Shown here one piece after another: positions 1-7,100 of a stretch of DNA of 7,978 bases. This stretch comes from Rikenellaceae bacterium (GTDB lineage Bacteria > Bacteroidota > Bacteroidia > Bacteroidales > UBA932), in contig CAAGGO010000182.1 of NCBI GenBank assembly GCA_900769385.1, forward strand, positions 1 through 7,978. Direction: 5' to 3'. The position numbers were made by a program, and so were the translations under genes. The notes below the pieces were generated by a model that saw only the letters and a list, made by a program, of their open reading frames with translations, was not told the DNA's origin and ran no database searches. The stretch's first letter is position 1, and the number at the start of each line of letters is the position of its first letter.

Positions 1-50
1 AACTTGGTATCAAACAGAATCTTGTAGACAAATACTGGAAAGGCAACTAA
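1..50 (+). CDS. atpB: V-type ATPase subunit B, C-terminal end (partial)
   Basis: Only the last 15 codons are present, read from base 3 and ending at a TAA at 48-50. The tail reads LGIKQNLVDKYWKGN. The identity rests mainly on position: the next genes are V-ATPase subunits D, I and K, and in bacterial V/A-type operons of Bacteroidota subunit B directly precedes D. The DKYW-type tail fits subunit B. Subunit B is the non-catalytic nucleotide-binding partner of subunit A in the peripheral A3B3 head on the cytoplasmic side. The stop lies 2 bp before the ATG of subunit D, so the two are almost certainly on one transcript. The fragment is too short to prove the identity on its own. Confidence 0.6.
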   Translation, partial: LGIKQNLVDKYWKGN

Positions 51-52
51 TT

Positions 53-664
53 ATGGCAATCAAATTCCAATATAACAAGACATCACTTAACGAGCTTAAC
101 AAGCAGCTCAAGATAAGGAAGAACGCCCTCCCTACCCTAAAGAACAAGGAGAGTGCGCTTCGCCTTGAGGTTAAGCGTGCAAAAGCCACAAGTGATGAGC
201 TTATGGAAAAACTTGATGCCTCCCTTAAAGCCTACGAGTACTTGGCAGCCCTTTGGAATGAGTTTACCCCTGGCCTAATAGCCGTAAAGGATGTAGTGCT
301 CAAAACAGAGAAGATTGCCGGTGTAAAAACACCTGCATTGGTGGAAGTTCTGTATGAGGTGAATGAATTTGACATATTCAGAAAACCTCTCTGGTACTCG
401 GACGGTGTGGAAATTCTGCAACAGCTCGCACAGATTGGAATTGAGTCTGAAATTTACAGGGAAAAGATGAGAATCCTTGATTTTACCCGTAAAAAGACCA
501 CCCAGAAAGTGAATCTGTACGAGAAAGTTCAGATACCGGGCTATCAGGAAGCCATAAGAAAAATCAAGAGATATATGGAAGATGAGGAAAATCTTTCAAA
601 AGCATCTCAAAAGATAGTAAAAACCCGACACTTAATTGAAGAGGAGGAGGAGAACAATGATTAA
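53..664 (+). CDS. atpD: V-type ATP synthase subunit D (central stalk)
   Basis: This 203-residue protein has the usual length of V/A-ATPase subunit D, the central-stalk rotor shaft that couples rotation in the A3B3 head to the proteolipid ring. The N-terminal part (about residues 8-65) and the C-terminal part (about 150-200) are rich in charged heptad-like helices and form the expected long antiparallel coiled coil. The middle (about 70-145) is the more globular, less conserved part. The protein ends in an acidic tail of five glutamates followed by NND. The ATG at 53 lies 2 bp after the subunit B stop. The 3' end overlaps the subunit I start by 8 bp. The run of GAG codons for the acidic tail also supplies the purine-rich ribosome-binding site of the next gene. 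The neighbours make the assignment strong despite the low conservation typical of this subunit. Confidence 0.9.
   Translation: MAIKFQYNKTSLNELNKQLKIRKNALPTLKNKESALRLEVKRAKATSDELMEKLDASLKAYEYLAALWNEFTPGLIAVKDVVLKTEKIAGVKTPALVEVLYEVNEFDIFRKPLWYSDGVEILQQLAQIGIESEIYREKMRILDFTRKKTTQKVNLYEKVQIPGYQEAIRKIKRYMEDEENLSKASQKIVKTRHLIEEEEENND
640..651 (+). promoter_or_regulatory. Strong Shine-Dalgarno sequence for subunit I, inside the subunit D gene
   Basis: The stretch GAGGAGGAGGAG ends 5 bases before the ATG at 657. It is one of the few strong Shine-Dalgarno-like sequences in the window and decides the start of the subunit I gene. An in-frame TTG at 636 lies upstream of this purine run and would add seven residues made up largely of arginine encoded by the binding site itself, so it is unlikely to be used. 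Confidence 0.7.
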
Positions 665-2444
665 GAAAATGACAAAATACTCATTTGTGGTATTCCACAA
701 AGAGGTGGAGGATTTTCTGAAAAATCTCCAGGAAATAGGTGTTGTAGACGTAACAAGGCAGAAGCGTGCAATTGACTCATACTCAATGGAGAAATTTGAG
801 GAGATTGCTGCGTGCAATGCTGCAGTGAGTGCATTGGGCAGAATTAAAGGGGAAGCCCTTAAAAAAGGATTGGAGATACCGTCTGAAAAACCTTCTGAAG
901 GTAATCTGCTTGAACTTTACCAGTCACTTGTGCAGAGAAGGGATACCCTTAAAGTTAAGCTGTTCAATTTGAAAGGAGAATATGCCGATGCACTTCCTTG
1001 GGGTGCTTTTGAGCAGCAGAACCTCTCAGATTTGGCAGCATTGGGCTTTACCCCATATTTCTATGCAGTATCTGCCCAGAAATACAATACAGAATGGGAA
1101 AGCCTCTACCCTATCCATATCCTCAATGAATATGAAGGGAAAAAGTACTTTGTGGTTATAATGGAAGGGGCAGAAAAACCTGTTCTTCCTATTCCCGACA
1201 GTTCATTCCCTCATGTTCCGGCAAATATCCTTGCCCAAAGGGTACAGGGGTGCCAGGATGAGGCAGACCAGGTGGAGAAACAGCTTTTCTCACTTACAAA
1301 TTGTGTAGATGAGATCAAGTCATTGAAGGATGAGATGTTCAACTCACTTGACCTTTACCTTGCAAATGAGGCATCTTCCAAGAAAGCAGATGAGACAATT
1401 GCCATATTTGAGGCATTTGCCCCAACTGAAATTGATGCACAGGTAACCGCTTTCCTTGAAGAGAACAATGTTTATTACCTTAAGGATGAGGCAAAGGAAG
1501 AGGACAATCCTCCAGTTAAGCTAAAGAACAATTTCTTTGCAAAATTGTATGAGCCTATTGGAGAGCTTTATATGCTCCCTAAATACGGAGAGCTTGACCT
1601 TACAATGTTCTACGCTCCGTTCTACATGCTTTTCTTTGGCTTTTGCCTTGGAGATATGGGATATGGACTTATCCTAATATTGGTTGGTCTTTTTGTAAAC
1701 TTTAAGGTTAAGGCATTTGCCAATTATGGCAAGCTGCTTGCCTGGCTGGGACTTGGAACAGTAATTATGCCTGCTTTGAGCGGAACAGTGTTTGGAGCCA
1801 AGCTGTATGAACTAGTACCGCTTCCTCAGAACATTACTGATATGTTCTTTAATGATATGCAGATGTTCTGGTTTGCAATTCTGTTTGGTATATTCCAGAT
1901 AGTTGTGGCAAGACTTATTCAGTGTGTATACAACTTTACCAAAAAGAATTACAGAGTGGCACTCAATGCACTTGGTTGGGGATCAGCAATAGCTTGGGCT
2001 ACCTTGGCTTATGCGTCAATGGAGGCAGGCTTCAGTTATCCTCAATGGGTCAATTACATTGGAATTGCATCACTGGTTCTTATAATCACTTGCGGTTCTG
2101 ATGCCAAGAACCCTATTGTACGTCTGTTTAAAGGTACTTTTACACTATATGATTCAACCAGTGTATTTGGTGATGTGCTGTCATATATCCGTCTGTTTGG
2201 ACTTGCAACATCCGGCGGTATTTTGGGATTTGTAATCAACTCAATCTCAATGACCCTAGGTGAAGTACCTTACGTAGGATGGCTACTTATGATAATAATG
2301 CTTATCATTGGACATACATTTGTAATGTTGCTCTCAAGCCTTGGTGCGTTTGTACACCCTTTGCGTCTTACCTTCATTGAGTTCTATAAAAATGCAGGAT
2401 TCGAGGGGGGCGGAAGAGCATATAATCCACTTAAAAAGAAATAA
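657..2444 (+). CDS. atpI: V-type ATP synthase subunit I (membrane subunit a homologue)
   Basis: This 595-residue protein is the stator membrane subunit that forms the ion half-channels of the V/A-type ATPase. Residues 1 to about 310 form the cytoplasmic domain, with helical stretches and two alpha/beta parts. The rest is a membrane domain of about seven or eight helices. Family landmarks include a P-x-Y-G-E-L-D-like segment just before the first membrane helix (about 308-316), the FGFCLGDMGYG motif (about 327-337), and the SYIRLFGLATSGG segment, whose arginine (about residue 512) is the conserved charge facing the proteolipid carboxylate. Near the end there is a GHTF segment (H about 553) and HPLRLTFIEFY followed by a Gly-rich stretch, as usual in this family. 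The start at 657 is supported by a strong ribosome-binding site and overlaps subunit D by 8 bp. The operon position between D and K is standard for Bacteroidota. Confidence 0.95.
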   Translation: MIKKMTKYSFVVFHKEVEDFLKNLQEIGVVDVTRQKRAIDSYSMEKFEEIAACNAAVSALGRIKGEALKKGLEIPSEKPSEGNLLELYQSLVQRRDTLKVKLFNLKGEYADALPWGAFEQQNLSDLAALGFTPYFYAVSAQKYNTEWESLYPIHILNEYEGKKYFVVIMEGAEKPVLPIPDSSFPHVPANILAQRVQGCQDEADQVEKQLFSLTNCVDEIKSLKDEMFNSLDLYLANEASSKKADETIAIFEAFAPTEIDAQVTAFLEENNVYYLKDEAKEEDNPPVKLKNNFFAKLYEPIGELYMLPKYGELDLTMFYAPFYMLFFGFCLGDMGYGLILILVGLFVNFKVKAFANYGKLLAWLGLGTVIMPALSGTVFGAKLYELVPLPQNITDMFFNDMQMFWFAILFGIFQIVVARLIQCVYNFTKKNYRVALNALGWGSAIAWATLAYASMEAGFSYPQWVNYIGIASLVLIITCGSDAKNPIVRLFKGTFTLYDSTSVFGDVLSYIRLFGLATSGGILGFVINSISMTLGEVPYVGWLLMIIMLIIGHTFVMLLSSLGAFVHPLRLTFIEFYKNAGFEGGGRAYNPLKKK

Positions 2445-2463
2445 TAACAATTTAAAAATTTAA

Positions 2464-2925
<462 letters not shown>

Positions 2926-2942
2926 TTGGAGCAAATCAATAC

Positions 2943-2979
2943 AAAAAATGCAGTTCCACACCAGGAACTGCATTTTTTT
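2943..2979. terminator. Bidirectional rho-independent terminator between convergent operons
   Basis: A perfect 15-bp inverted repeat (2943-2957 and 2964-2978) with the 6-base loop ACACCA reads AAAAAATGCAGTTCC / GGAACTGCATTTTTT. The right arm ends in a run of seven T for + strand transcripts. The left arm begins with six A, which gives a U run for - strand transcripts. It lies 17 bp after the subunit K stop. Its right edge touches the stop codon of the convergent peptidase gene (2978-2980), so one hairpin very likely serves both operons. Confidence 0.9.
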
Positions 2980-3418
2980 ATTTGTACACTCTTCTCAGGA
3001 TTGCCAGAAGATACCTTCTGCAAAAACGGAGTTTCAGCCAAATCATTGATAAACATCTGTATATTCCCGATGATACATTAAAGGGTTTCCAGCCACGTTT
3101 GTAAATTGATGTTACAACACCTACAATGTCTTCTTCTTTACAATGCTCTGAAGTGAGATATATACCGTCACCCTGTATAATAAATCTGCCGTCTTTAATG
3201 TCAATAATCCTGTGAAGGATGTGTTTACCATTATAACGGAAAAGTACTATATCCATTATCTTTGGCTCTTTAGCAATTGGGGACAACAGTACCTCATCCT
3301 TTTCATTGCGCAACAACGGGAACATTGAAGTGCCTTTAACTTTGAAACGTACACTCCTCCCCTCTGCTATTTCTGACTCCACTTGGGCAAAGAAAATATT
3401 GTTTGGAACCGGTTTCAT
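2978..3418 (-). CDS. S24/S26-family signal-peptidase-like serine protease
   Basis: This 146-residue protein has the core of the S24/S26 fold. Residues 28-35 (KGTSMFPL) hold the likely nucleophile S31 in a box-B-like S-M-x-P context. D56-I-V-L-F is the following beta strand. H69-R70-I lies where the general base sits: lysine in classical LepB-type enzymes, histidine in the Sec11/SipW subgroup. G83-D84 resembles the box E region. There is no N-terminal membrane anchor. The C-terminal 30 residues instead form a basic, partly hydrophobic helix (residues 121-146) that may attach to the membrane. The start codon directly follows the stop of the kinase gene with no gap (TAA-ATG), and the gene is last in the operon. 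It is about the size of small S24/S26 peptidases found in RiPP-like cassettes. My inference is that it cleaves a leader or signal segment of a cassette substrate. A LexA/phage-repressor identity is unlikely because no DNA-binding domain fits. Confidence 0.8.
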   Translation of the reverse strand: MKPVPNNIFFAQVESEIAEGRSVRFKVKGTSMFPLLRNEKDEVLLSPIAKEPKIMDIVLFRYNGKHILHRIIDIKDGRFIIQGDGIYLTSEHCKEEDIVGVVTSIYKRGWKPFNVSSGIYRCLSMIWLKLRFCRRYLLAILRRVYK

Positions 3419-4273
3419 TTATTCAGCAAAAATTGTACTGTGAGACAAATGTGCAGCTTCTGCGTTTGGAAGGCACTCCAGCCAATAGCATTTTACGTTC
3501 TTCAGGATTGCTCCAAGAGTTGCAGAAATGTGTTTGTACAACCTCTCATCATACGCAAATTCCGGTGGGCAGGAAGGATGCAGAGCTGCGTATCCTTTAA
3601 TTACGTGAAGCTTGTGAATCTTGTTGTAAGGAGCCTGTGAAAGTCTTACACAAGCTTTGAGCGGATACCTCTCCTGTTTGTAGCAAGGGGTCTTGCCGCT
3701 CCAGGGACTCCCGTATACCCAAGTTTCCCCGTCAACGACACGTACAATAGGGCTGTCATCATTCAGAAGAACTGCATCCGCAATATTCTCTCTCCACAAT
3801 CTTGTATGTGTACTTTTACCGGTACCGCTCTCCCCAAGGAATATTGTAGCTCCACCCTGTGAAAGGATACAGCTGCTGTGTATTGCAACAGTGGCTTTTG
3901 CACAGGTCATAAGACCATAACCAACCCATAGGGCAAATCTGAAGAGCCTGATTGAAAGGTTACCGTTCATATATACTGTACTTTCACCTTCTTTTGTCCA
4001 CATTACAAACGGCTCCTCACCTGCAGGGGTCTGTTTCAGGAAAAATCCGTTTTCCGTAGCTCCAAATTCTCCAAGGATCTCCTCATAATCAAAAGAATAC
4101 TGAACTTTATAGCTATCGGGAAGATTATCTGACAATATAACCTTAAAATCTTCCTGGGTATCCTCATCCTCAAAAGGCTTGAATCCGTGAATCTGTTTGA
4201 TCATGGAACAAAGTTCCTCCCCATATACGGCAAACTTATGGTCTGCCACTCTATAATTAATTTTTTTCATCAT
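3419..4273 (-). CDS. HPr-kinase-like (HprK-related) serine kinase
   Basis: This 284-residue protein belongs to the HPr kinase/PEP-carboxykinase-like P-loop fold. About 125 N-terminal residues of variable sequence precede the kinase core. The core has A130-I-H132-S-S, a P-loop G147-E-S-G-T-G-K-S-T155, N171-D-D-S-P (acidic metal-binding and catalytic region) and Y187-G-S-P-W-S-G-K194, a motif typical of HprK-related kinases of peptide-modification clusters. Such proteins are often labelled phosphoenolpyruvate carboxykinase through the shared fold, but the length and context do not fit that enzyme. HprK homologues in paeninodin-type lasso clusters phosphorylate a C-terminal serine of the precursor. 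Whether this one acts on a peptide is inference. The start ATGATG overlaps the end of the ABC transporter gene by 17 bp, and the stop abuts the peptidase start, which suggests coupled translation. No PTS genes or HPr are present in the window. Confidence 0.85.
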   Translation of the reverse strand: MMKKINYRVADHKFAVYGEELCSMIKQIHGFKPFEDEDTQEDFKVILSDNLPDSYKVQYSFDYEEILGEFGATENGFFLKQTPAGEEPFVMWTKEGESTVYMNGNLSIRLFRFALWVGYGLMTCAKATVAIHSSCILSQGGATIFLGESGTGKSTHTRLWRENIADAVLLNDDSPIVRVVDGETWVYGSPWSGKTPCYKQERYPLKACVRLSQAPYNKIHKLHVIKGYAALHPSCPPEFAYDERLYKHISATLGAILKNVKCYWLECLPNAEAAHLSHSTIFAE

Positions 4274-5885
4274 TTTCCAAATTGATTATCCTGCTGCAAT
4301 ATGCGAGAGTGCTCTCCCTATGTGCAATTGAAAGGACTGTAAGTCCATTGAACTTTGCACGCAGATTGTCAAGCATTATATTGATTTCTTTCTCTGTATT
4401 GTTGTCCAGTGAAGAAGTTGCCTCATCCAATAACAATACCTTTGCACCCTTATAAAGGGCACGGGCAATTCCAATGCGCTGTTTTTGTCCTCCCGACAAT
4501 TTTCCTCCACCTTCACCCAAAGTACTTTCCAGGCCATCCGGCAAACCTGAAACCCAATCAGAGAGGGAAACCATCTCCAATGTTAGGGCAACTTTCTCTT
4601 TATCAATATCCTTAAAACCAAGGGCAATATTTTCAGCCAATGTGCCGTTAAATACAAATACCTCCTGTGGGACATATCCTATGTGCTTGAGCCAACACTT
4701 TCTGTTGTTTGGTCCAAGGGGGGTACCGTCTATAAGTATCCCACCCTCCTGAGGCGACAGAAATCCAAGAATAAGATTGAACAGTGTAGTCTTTCCAACA
4801 CCGCTATATCCGCAGAATCCCACATATTCACCTTTAGAAATGGTGTATGAAGCAAATTTGATTTCCTTTTCGCCGTAATTGAAAGTAAGATTGGATATTG
4901 TAATATCCCTTTCAAATTTAACCTCCTCTTCACAAGTATCCTTGAATGCAGTCTGTGTATTCAAACCCTCCTCAATGACTTTGAGACAAGGCAATGAATT
5001 CTGTATTTGGGTATAACCGGCAAGAAGTCCTTTTACTGCAGGCAATAATCTGAATGCAGCAACTGCAAATATTCCAACCAGCATTCTGGCATTTTCTCCG
5101 CCAAGAATAACCATAATTACCAGTCCTATGACAATTGCCAGTTCTGAAAGGAACCTCGGGAACATCTGCACAGTTTCCATATTTATCCTGTTCCTGCTCA
5201 CATCATCCATACCTTTTAGGAATGACTCCTGCAATGCAGGAAAAGCATCATTAATTTCAAGCTCAGTATAGCCTCTGAAAGTGTCTGCAACTATTCTTGC
5301 CTGTTGCTTCTTTGCTTCATACTCCTGCTCTCCATATCTCTTTACACGTTTTCTCACCACAGTGAGATACAATGTCATGAAAGGGAGAAAGCAAAGATAC
5401 AGGACTGCAATTGTTCTCCAGTCATAAATGAGCAGGGCTGCCGTTACCAAAAATATAAGGAGCAGTTCGCCGGCCATTCTCATTAACGGTGACAAGATCC
5501 TCTCACTGAAAGTATAGCACATGAAATTTACAGAATGACCAAGGGTACTGTAACCTTTTTCCCTTATGAAAAGCAAACCATTGTTATAATAGTTTGAATA
5601 AAGATTGAAACTCAATCTCTTGTACAATCCAAGGAGGTATTTACTTTGAAATCTGGTTAAAAAGGTAGATATCAAACTTTTTGAAACAATCACCGCAACT
5701 GCAATCAAAGAAAAATAGAGTGCAGCATATTTGGTTTGGCCTCCTTCCAGAAGATAATACAGGACAGGCAACAAAGAAGCCAAGCCCACAAAGTCCAATA
5801 ATGCAACCAGAAATATGGACAAACTGACTTTGATTCCCTGTTTCTTTTCGGCAGGATCAAGAAATGAGATGATTTTCCTTATCAT
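4257..5885 (-). CDS. ABC exporter with fused membrane and ATPase domains
   Basis: This 542-residue half-transporter has type IV ABC exporter architecture. The membrane domain spans residues 1 to about 310, with helices near 20-45, 55-77, 138-155, 159-177 and 245-285. The nucleotide-binding domain (about 325-542) is complete: Walker A G359-Y-S-G-V-G-K-T-T367, Q-loop Q407, signature L463-S-G-G-Q, Walker B V483-L-L-L-D-E followed by A-T, D-loop S-S-L-D494 and H-loop H522. It should work as a homodimer in the inner membrane. No C39 peptidase domain is fused at the N terminus, so any leader removal needs a separate protease. The downstream S24/S26 gene is a candidate. The ATG shares one base with the stop of the nucleotidyltransferase gene (TAATG), and the 3' end overlaps the kinase gene by 17 bp. 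By context it exports the product of the cassette. A lipid-linked glycan flippase (PglK/MsbA type) is the main alternative. Confidence 0.9.
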   Translation of the reverse strand: MIRKIISFLDPAEKKQGIKVSLSIFLVALLDFVGLASLLPVLYYLLEGGQTKYAALYFSLIAVAVIVSKSLISTFLTRFQSKYLLGLYKRLSFNLYSNYYNNGLLFIREKGYSTLGHSVNFMCYTFSERILSPLMRMAGELLLIFLVTAALLIYDWRTIAVLYLCFLPFMTLYLTVVRKRVKRYGEQEYEAKKQQARIVADTFRGYTELEINDAFPALQESFLKGMDDVSRNRINMETVQMFPRFLSELAIVIGLVIMVILGGENARMLVGIFAVAAFRLLPAVKGLLAGYTQIQNSLPCLKVIEEGLNTQTAFKDTCEEEVKFERDITISNLTFNYGEKEIKFASYTISKGEYVGFCGYSGVGKTTLFNLILGFLSPQEGGILIDGTPLGPNNRKCWLKHIGYVPQEVFVFNGTLAENIALGFKDIDKEKVALTLEMVSLSDWVSGLPDGLESTLGEGGGKLSGGQKQRIGIARALYKGAKVLLLDEATSSLDNNTEKEINIMLDNLRAKFNGLTVLSIAHRESTLAYCSRIINLENDEKN

Positions 5886-6988
5886 TATTTTACTAATGGA
5901 TTTACGAATTTCTGTACTGCGGAATCTTTAATTCTTGCAAAAAAGGATGAACCAAAGACATCTCTGGCCAATTTGGCACTTCTCAACACTTTTCGGCATT
6001 TGTAAACAAATACCAGTATTTTATTTGAGTGAGGTGTGTTTTTGGAGAATTTAGGATATAGCATTTCTTCAAGCATTTCATCTGAAATTCCCATATAATC
6101 TTCAGGTAATCCATTCAAAGATATATCCGTATCCAAATATTTGTTTGATAAATGTGTCAACGCTGCTATTGCCCTCAAAAATTTTTTGTCATTTACCTCC
6201 GAAGGCATTTGCAATCCACATTTTTTTAGGATGACTGCCCAATCATACAAATGATGCAACGCAATGCCGCTGCCATAATGAAGGAAGGCGTGACAAGGAA
6301 TGAATATTGTATTGAACGAATCGGAAGGGACCAGCAATGTGTATTCTCCATTGTAGAAATCGGCATACTCAGGATTCAGACATTTTCTGCAAAGTCCATC
6401 CAACTTGTTGAATAATCCGGGATTGATGATAGAATTGAAAAACATTTTATGATTTTCAATTGGAATACCTTTGTAATAAAAGTTGCTGTGCTTATATGAA
6501 TGTTTGTCATCTATTTTTATTCCGGACTGCTCTATAAGATAATCAGACAACACATTTGCCTCCTTGTTGCTCATTTTTGAGGTATCTGCGGAATAGGTAT
6601 AAATATCAATGTCACCCCCCTCCCTATGAGCCGGACAGTTGTAGTAAGAAGAGAACCCGACACCTTTAATCTGAACCGCAATAATGCCGTGCTCCTTATA
6701 GAAATTTTGAATTTCCTGTACTGTCCGGCAATATCTTCTGTGTTTTGCTTCATACTTTTCAACCGACATTGCCCACTGGAACTTAAGTTGTCTGTAAGGT
6801 TGGAGTTCCACAGGAAGTGTAATTACTCCATCCCAAGCCAAAGCAAGTACTCCCTGTTTGGAAGATGATTTGTAACAATAGTCCCAATCCTCCTTAACTG
6901 CATTTGTAAACAACCCGGTATCAGCTGATATATTATGTAGTGAAGCCTTAAGCAAGGCAAACAGCATCATATCTCCTCTTTTCAACAT
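5885..6988 (-). CDS. Nucleotidyltransferase-family protein (NTP_transf_5-like)
   Basis: This 367-residue protein (from the ATG at 6988) resembles the uncharacterised nucleotidyltransferase family found beside PqqD-like proteins, HprK-like kinases and ABC exporters. After a helical N-terminal part, residues about 104-108 (VQIKG) lead to the motif G124-G-D126-I-D128, the G-x-D-x-D-type metal-binding pair of the polymerase-beta-like fold. A later conserved-looking stretch, HYGSGIALHHLYDW (about 237-250), fits the second conserved block of the family. The transferred group and acceptor are unknown; paeninodin-type lasso clusters contain a homologue. The start is uncertain. The reading frame is open to a TTG at 7063, but the likely promoter (7008-7015) lies inside that extension. 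ATGs at 6970 and 6967 have a good AGAGGAG site just upstream (6973-6979). The ATG at 6988 gives the N terminus most like family members. The stop overlaps the next gene by one base. Confidence 0.75.
   Translation of the reverse strand: MLKRGDMMLFALLKASLHNISADTGLFTNAVKEDWDYCYKSSSKQGVLALAWDGVITLPVELQPYRQLKFQWAMSVEKYEAKHRRYCRTVQEIQNFYKEHGIIAVQIKGVGFSSYYNCPAHREGGDIDIYTYSADTSKMSNKEANVLSDYLIEQSGIKIDDKHSYKHSNFYYKGIPIENHKMFFNSIINPGLFNKLDGLCRKCLNPEYADFYNGEYTLLVPSDSFNTIFIPCHAFLHYGSGIALHHLYDWAVILKKCGLQMPSEVNDKKFLRAIAALTHLSNKYLDTDISLNGLPEDYMGISDEMLEEMLYPKFSKNTPHSNKILVFVYKCRKVLRSAKLARDVFGSSFFARIKDSAVQKFVNPLVK
6973..6979 (-). promoter_or_regulatory. Shine-Dalgarno-like site within the 5' end of the nucleotidyltransferase gene
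   Basis: On the - strand this reads AGAGGAG, 2 bases before the ATG at 6970 and 5 bases before the ATG at 6967. The alternative ATG at 6988 has only AT-rich sequence upstream. The site argues that translation may begin at 6967 or 6970, giving a protein of 360 or 361 residues, six or seven shorter than annotated. Because Bacteroidota rely little on Shine-Dalgarno pairing, this does not settle the question. Confidence 0.45.
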
Positions 6989-7007
6989 AAATGAATACAA
7001 TTTTTTG

Positions 7008-7015
7008 CAAAGATA
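7008..7015 (-). promoter_or_regulatory. Bacteroidota-type -7 promoter element for the four-gene operon
   Basis: The - strand reads TATCTTTG, an exact match to the Bacteroidota sigma-70 -7 consensus TAnnTTTG. No convincing TTTG-type -33 box is visible about 20 bases further upstream, so strength is uncertain. Transcription would begin near 7000-7003. That leaves a leader of about 13 nt to the ATG at 6988, or about 30 nt to the ATGs at 6970 and 6967. The element lies in the 112-bp divergent gap between the nucleotidyltransferase and PqqD-like genes. Confidence 0.55.
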
Positions 7016-7070
7016 ACTATAATTTAGGGATACTGCATAGCAGCCATTTCTATATTCCACCAATAATTGC

Positions 7071-7078
7071 TATTTTCG
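7071..7078 (+). promoter_or_regulatory. Weak candidate -7 element for the PqqD-like gene
   Basis: TATTTTCG differs from TAnnTTTG at one of the six fixed positions and lies 22 bases before the ATG at 7101. No clear -33 element accompanies it. It is proposed only because a divergent gene start in this short gap needs a promoter and this is the best match on the + strand. An A-rich stretch (7085-7100) just before the ATG is typical of Bacteroidota translation initiation regions. Confidence 0.25.
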
Positions 7079-7100
7079 CAGATTCAAAACAAAATAGAAA

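Noticed and set aside
636..656. TTG start for subunit I at 636
   Set aside because: It would translate the purine-rich ribosome-binding site as a poly-arginine extension. The ATG at 657 with ideal spacing is better.
2978..3418. LexA-like or phage-repressor S24 protein
   Set aside because: The first 28 residues are too short for a helix-turn-helix domain and the position in an export operon fits a peptidase.
3419..4273. ATP-dependent phosphoenolpyruvate carboxykinase
   Set aside because: Only the P-loop fold is shared. At 284 residues the protein is about half the enzyme's length, and the motifs fit HprK-related kinases.
4474..4752. 92-codon + strand ORF inside the ABC transporter gene
   Set aside because: It lies opposite the conserved ATPase domain, where strong coding constraint on the other strand produces open shadow frames.
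5885..6988. Nucleotidyltransferase as a toxin or antitoxin of an AbiEii/MNT-type system
   Set aside because: The length, the motif layout and the operon with exporter, kinase and peptidase do not match those two-gene modules.
6989..7063. N-terminal extension of the nucleotidyltransferase from a TTG at 7063
   Set aside because: The likely promoter element lies inside it, and family members start close to the helix beginning at the ATG region 6967-6988.
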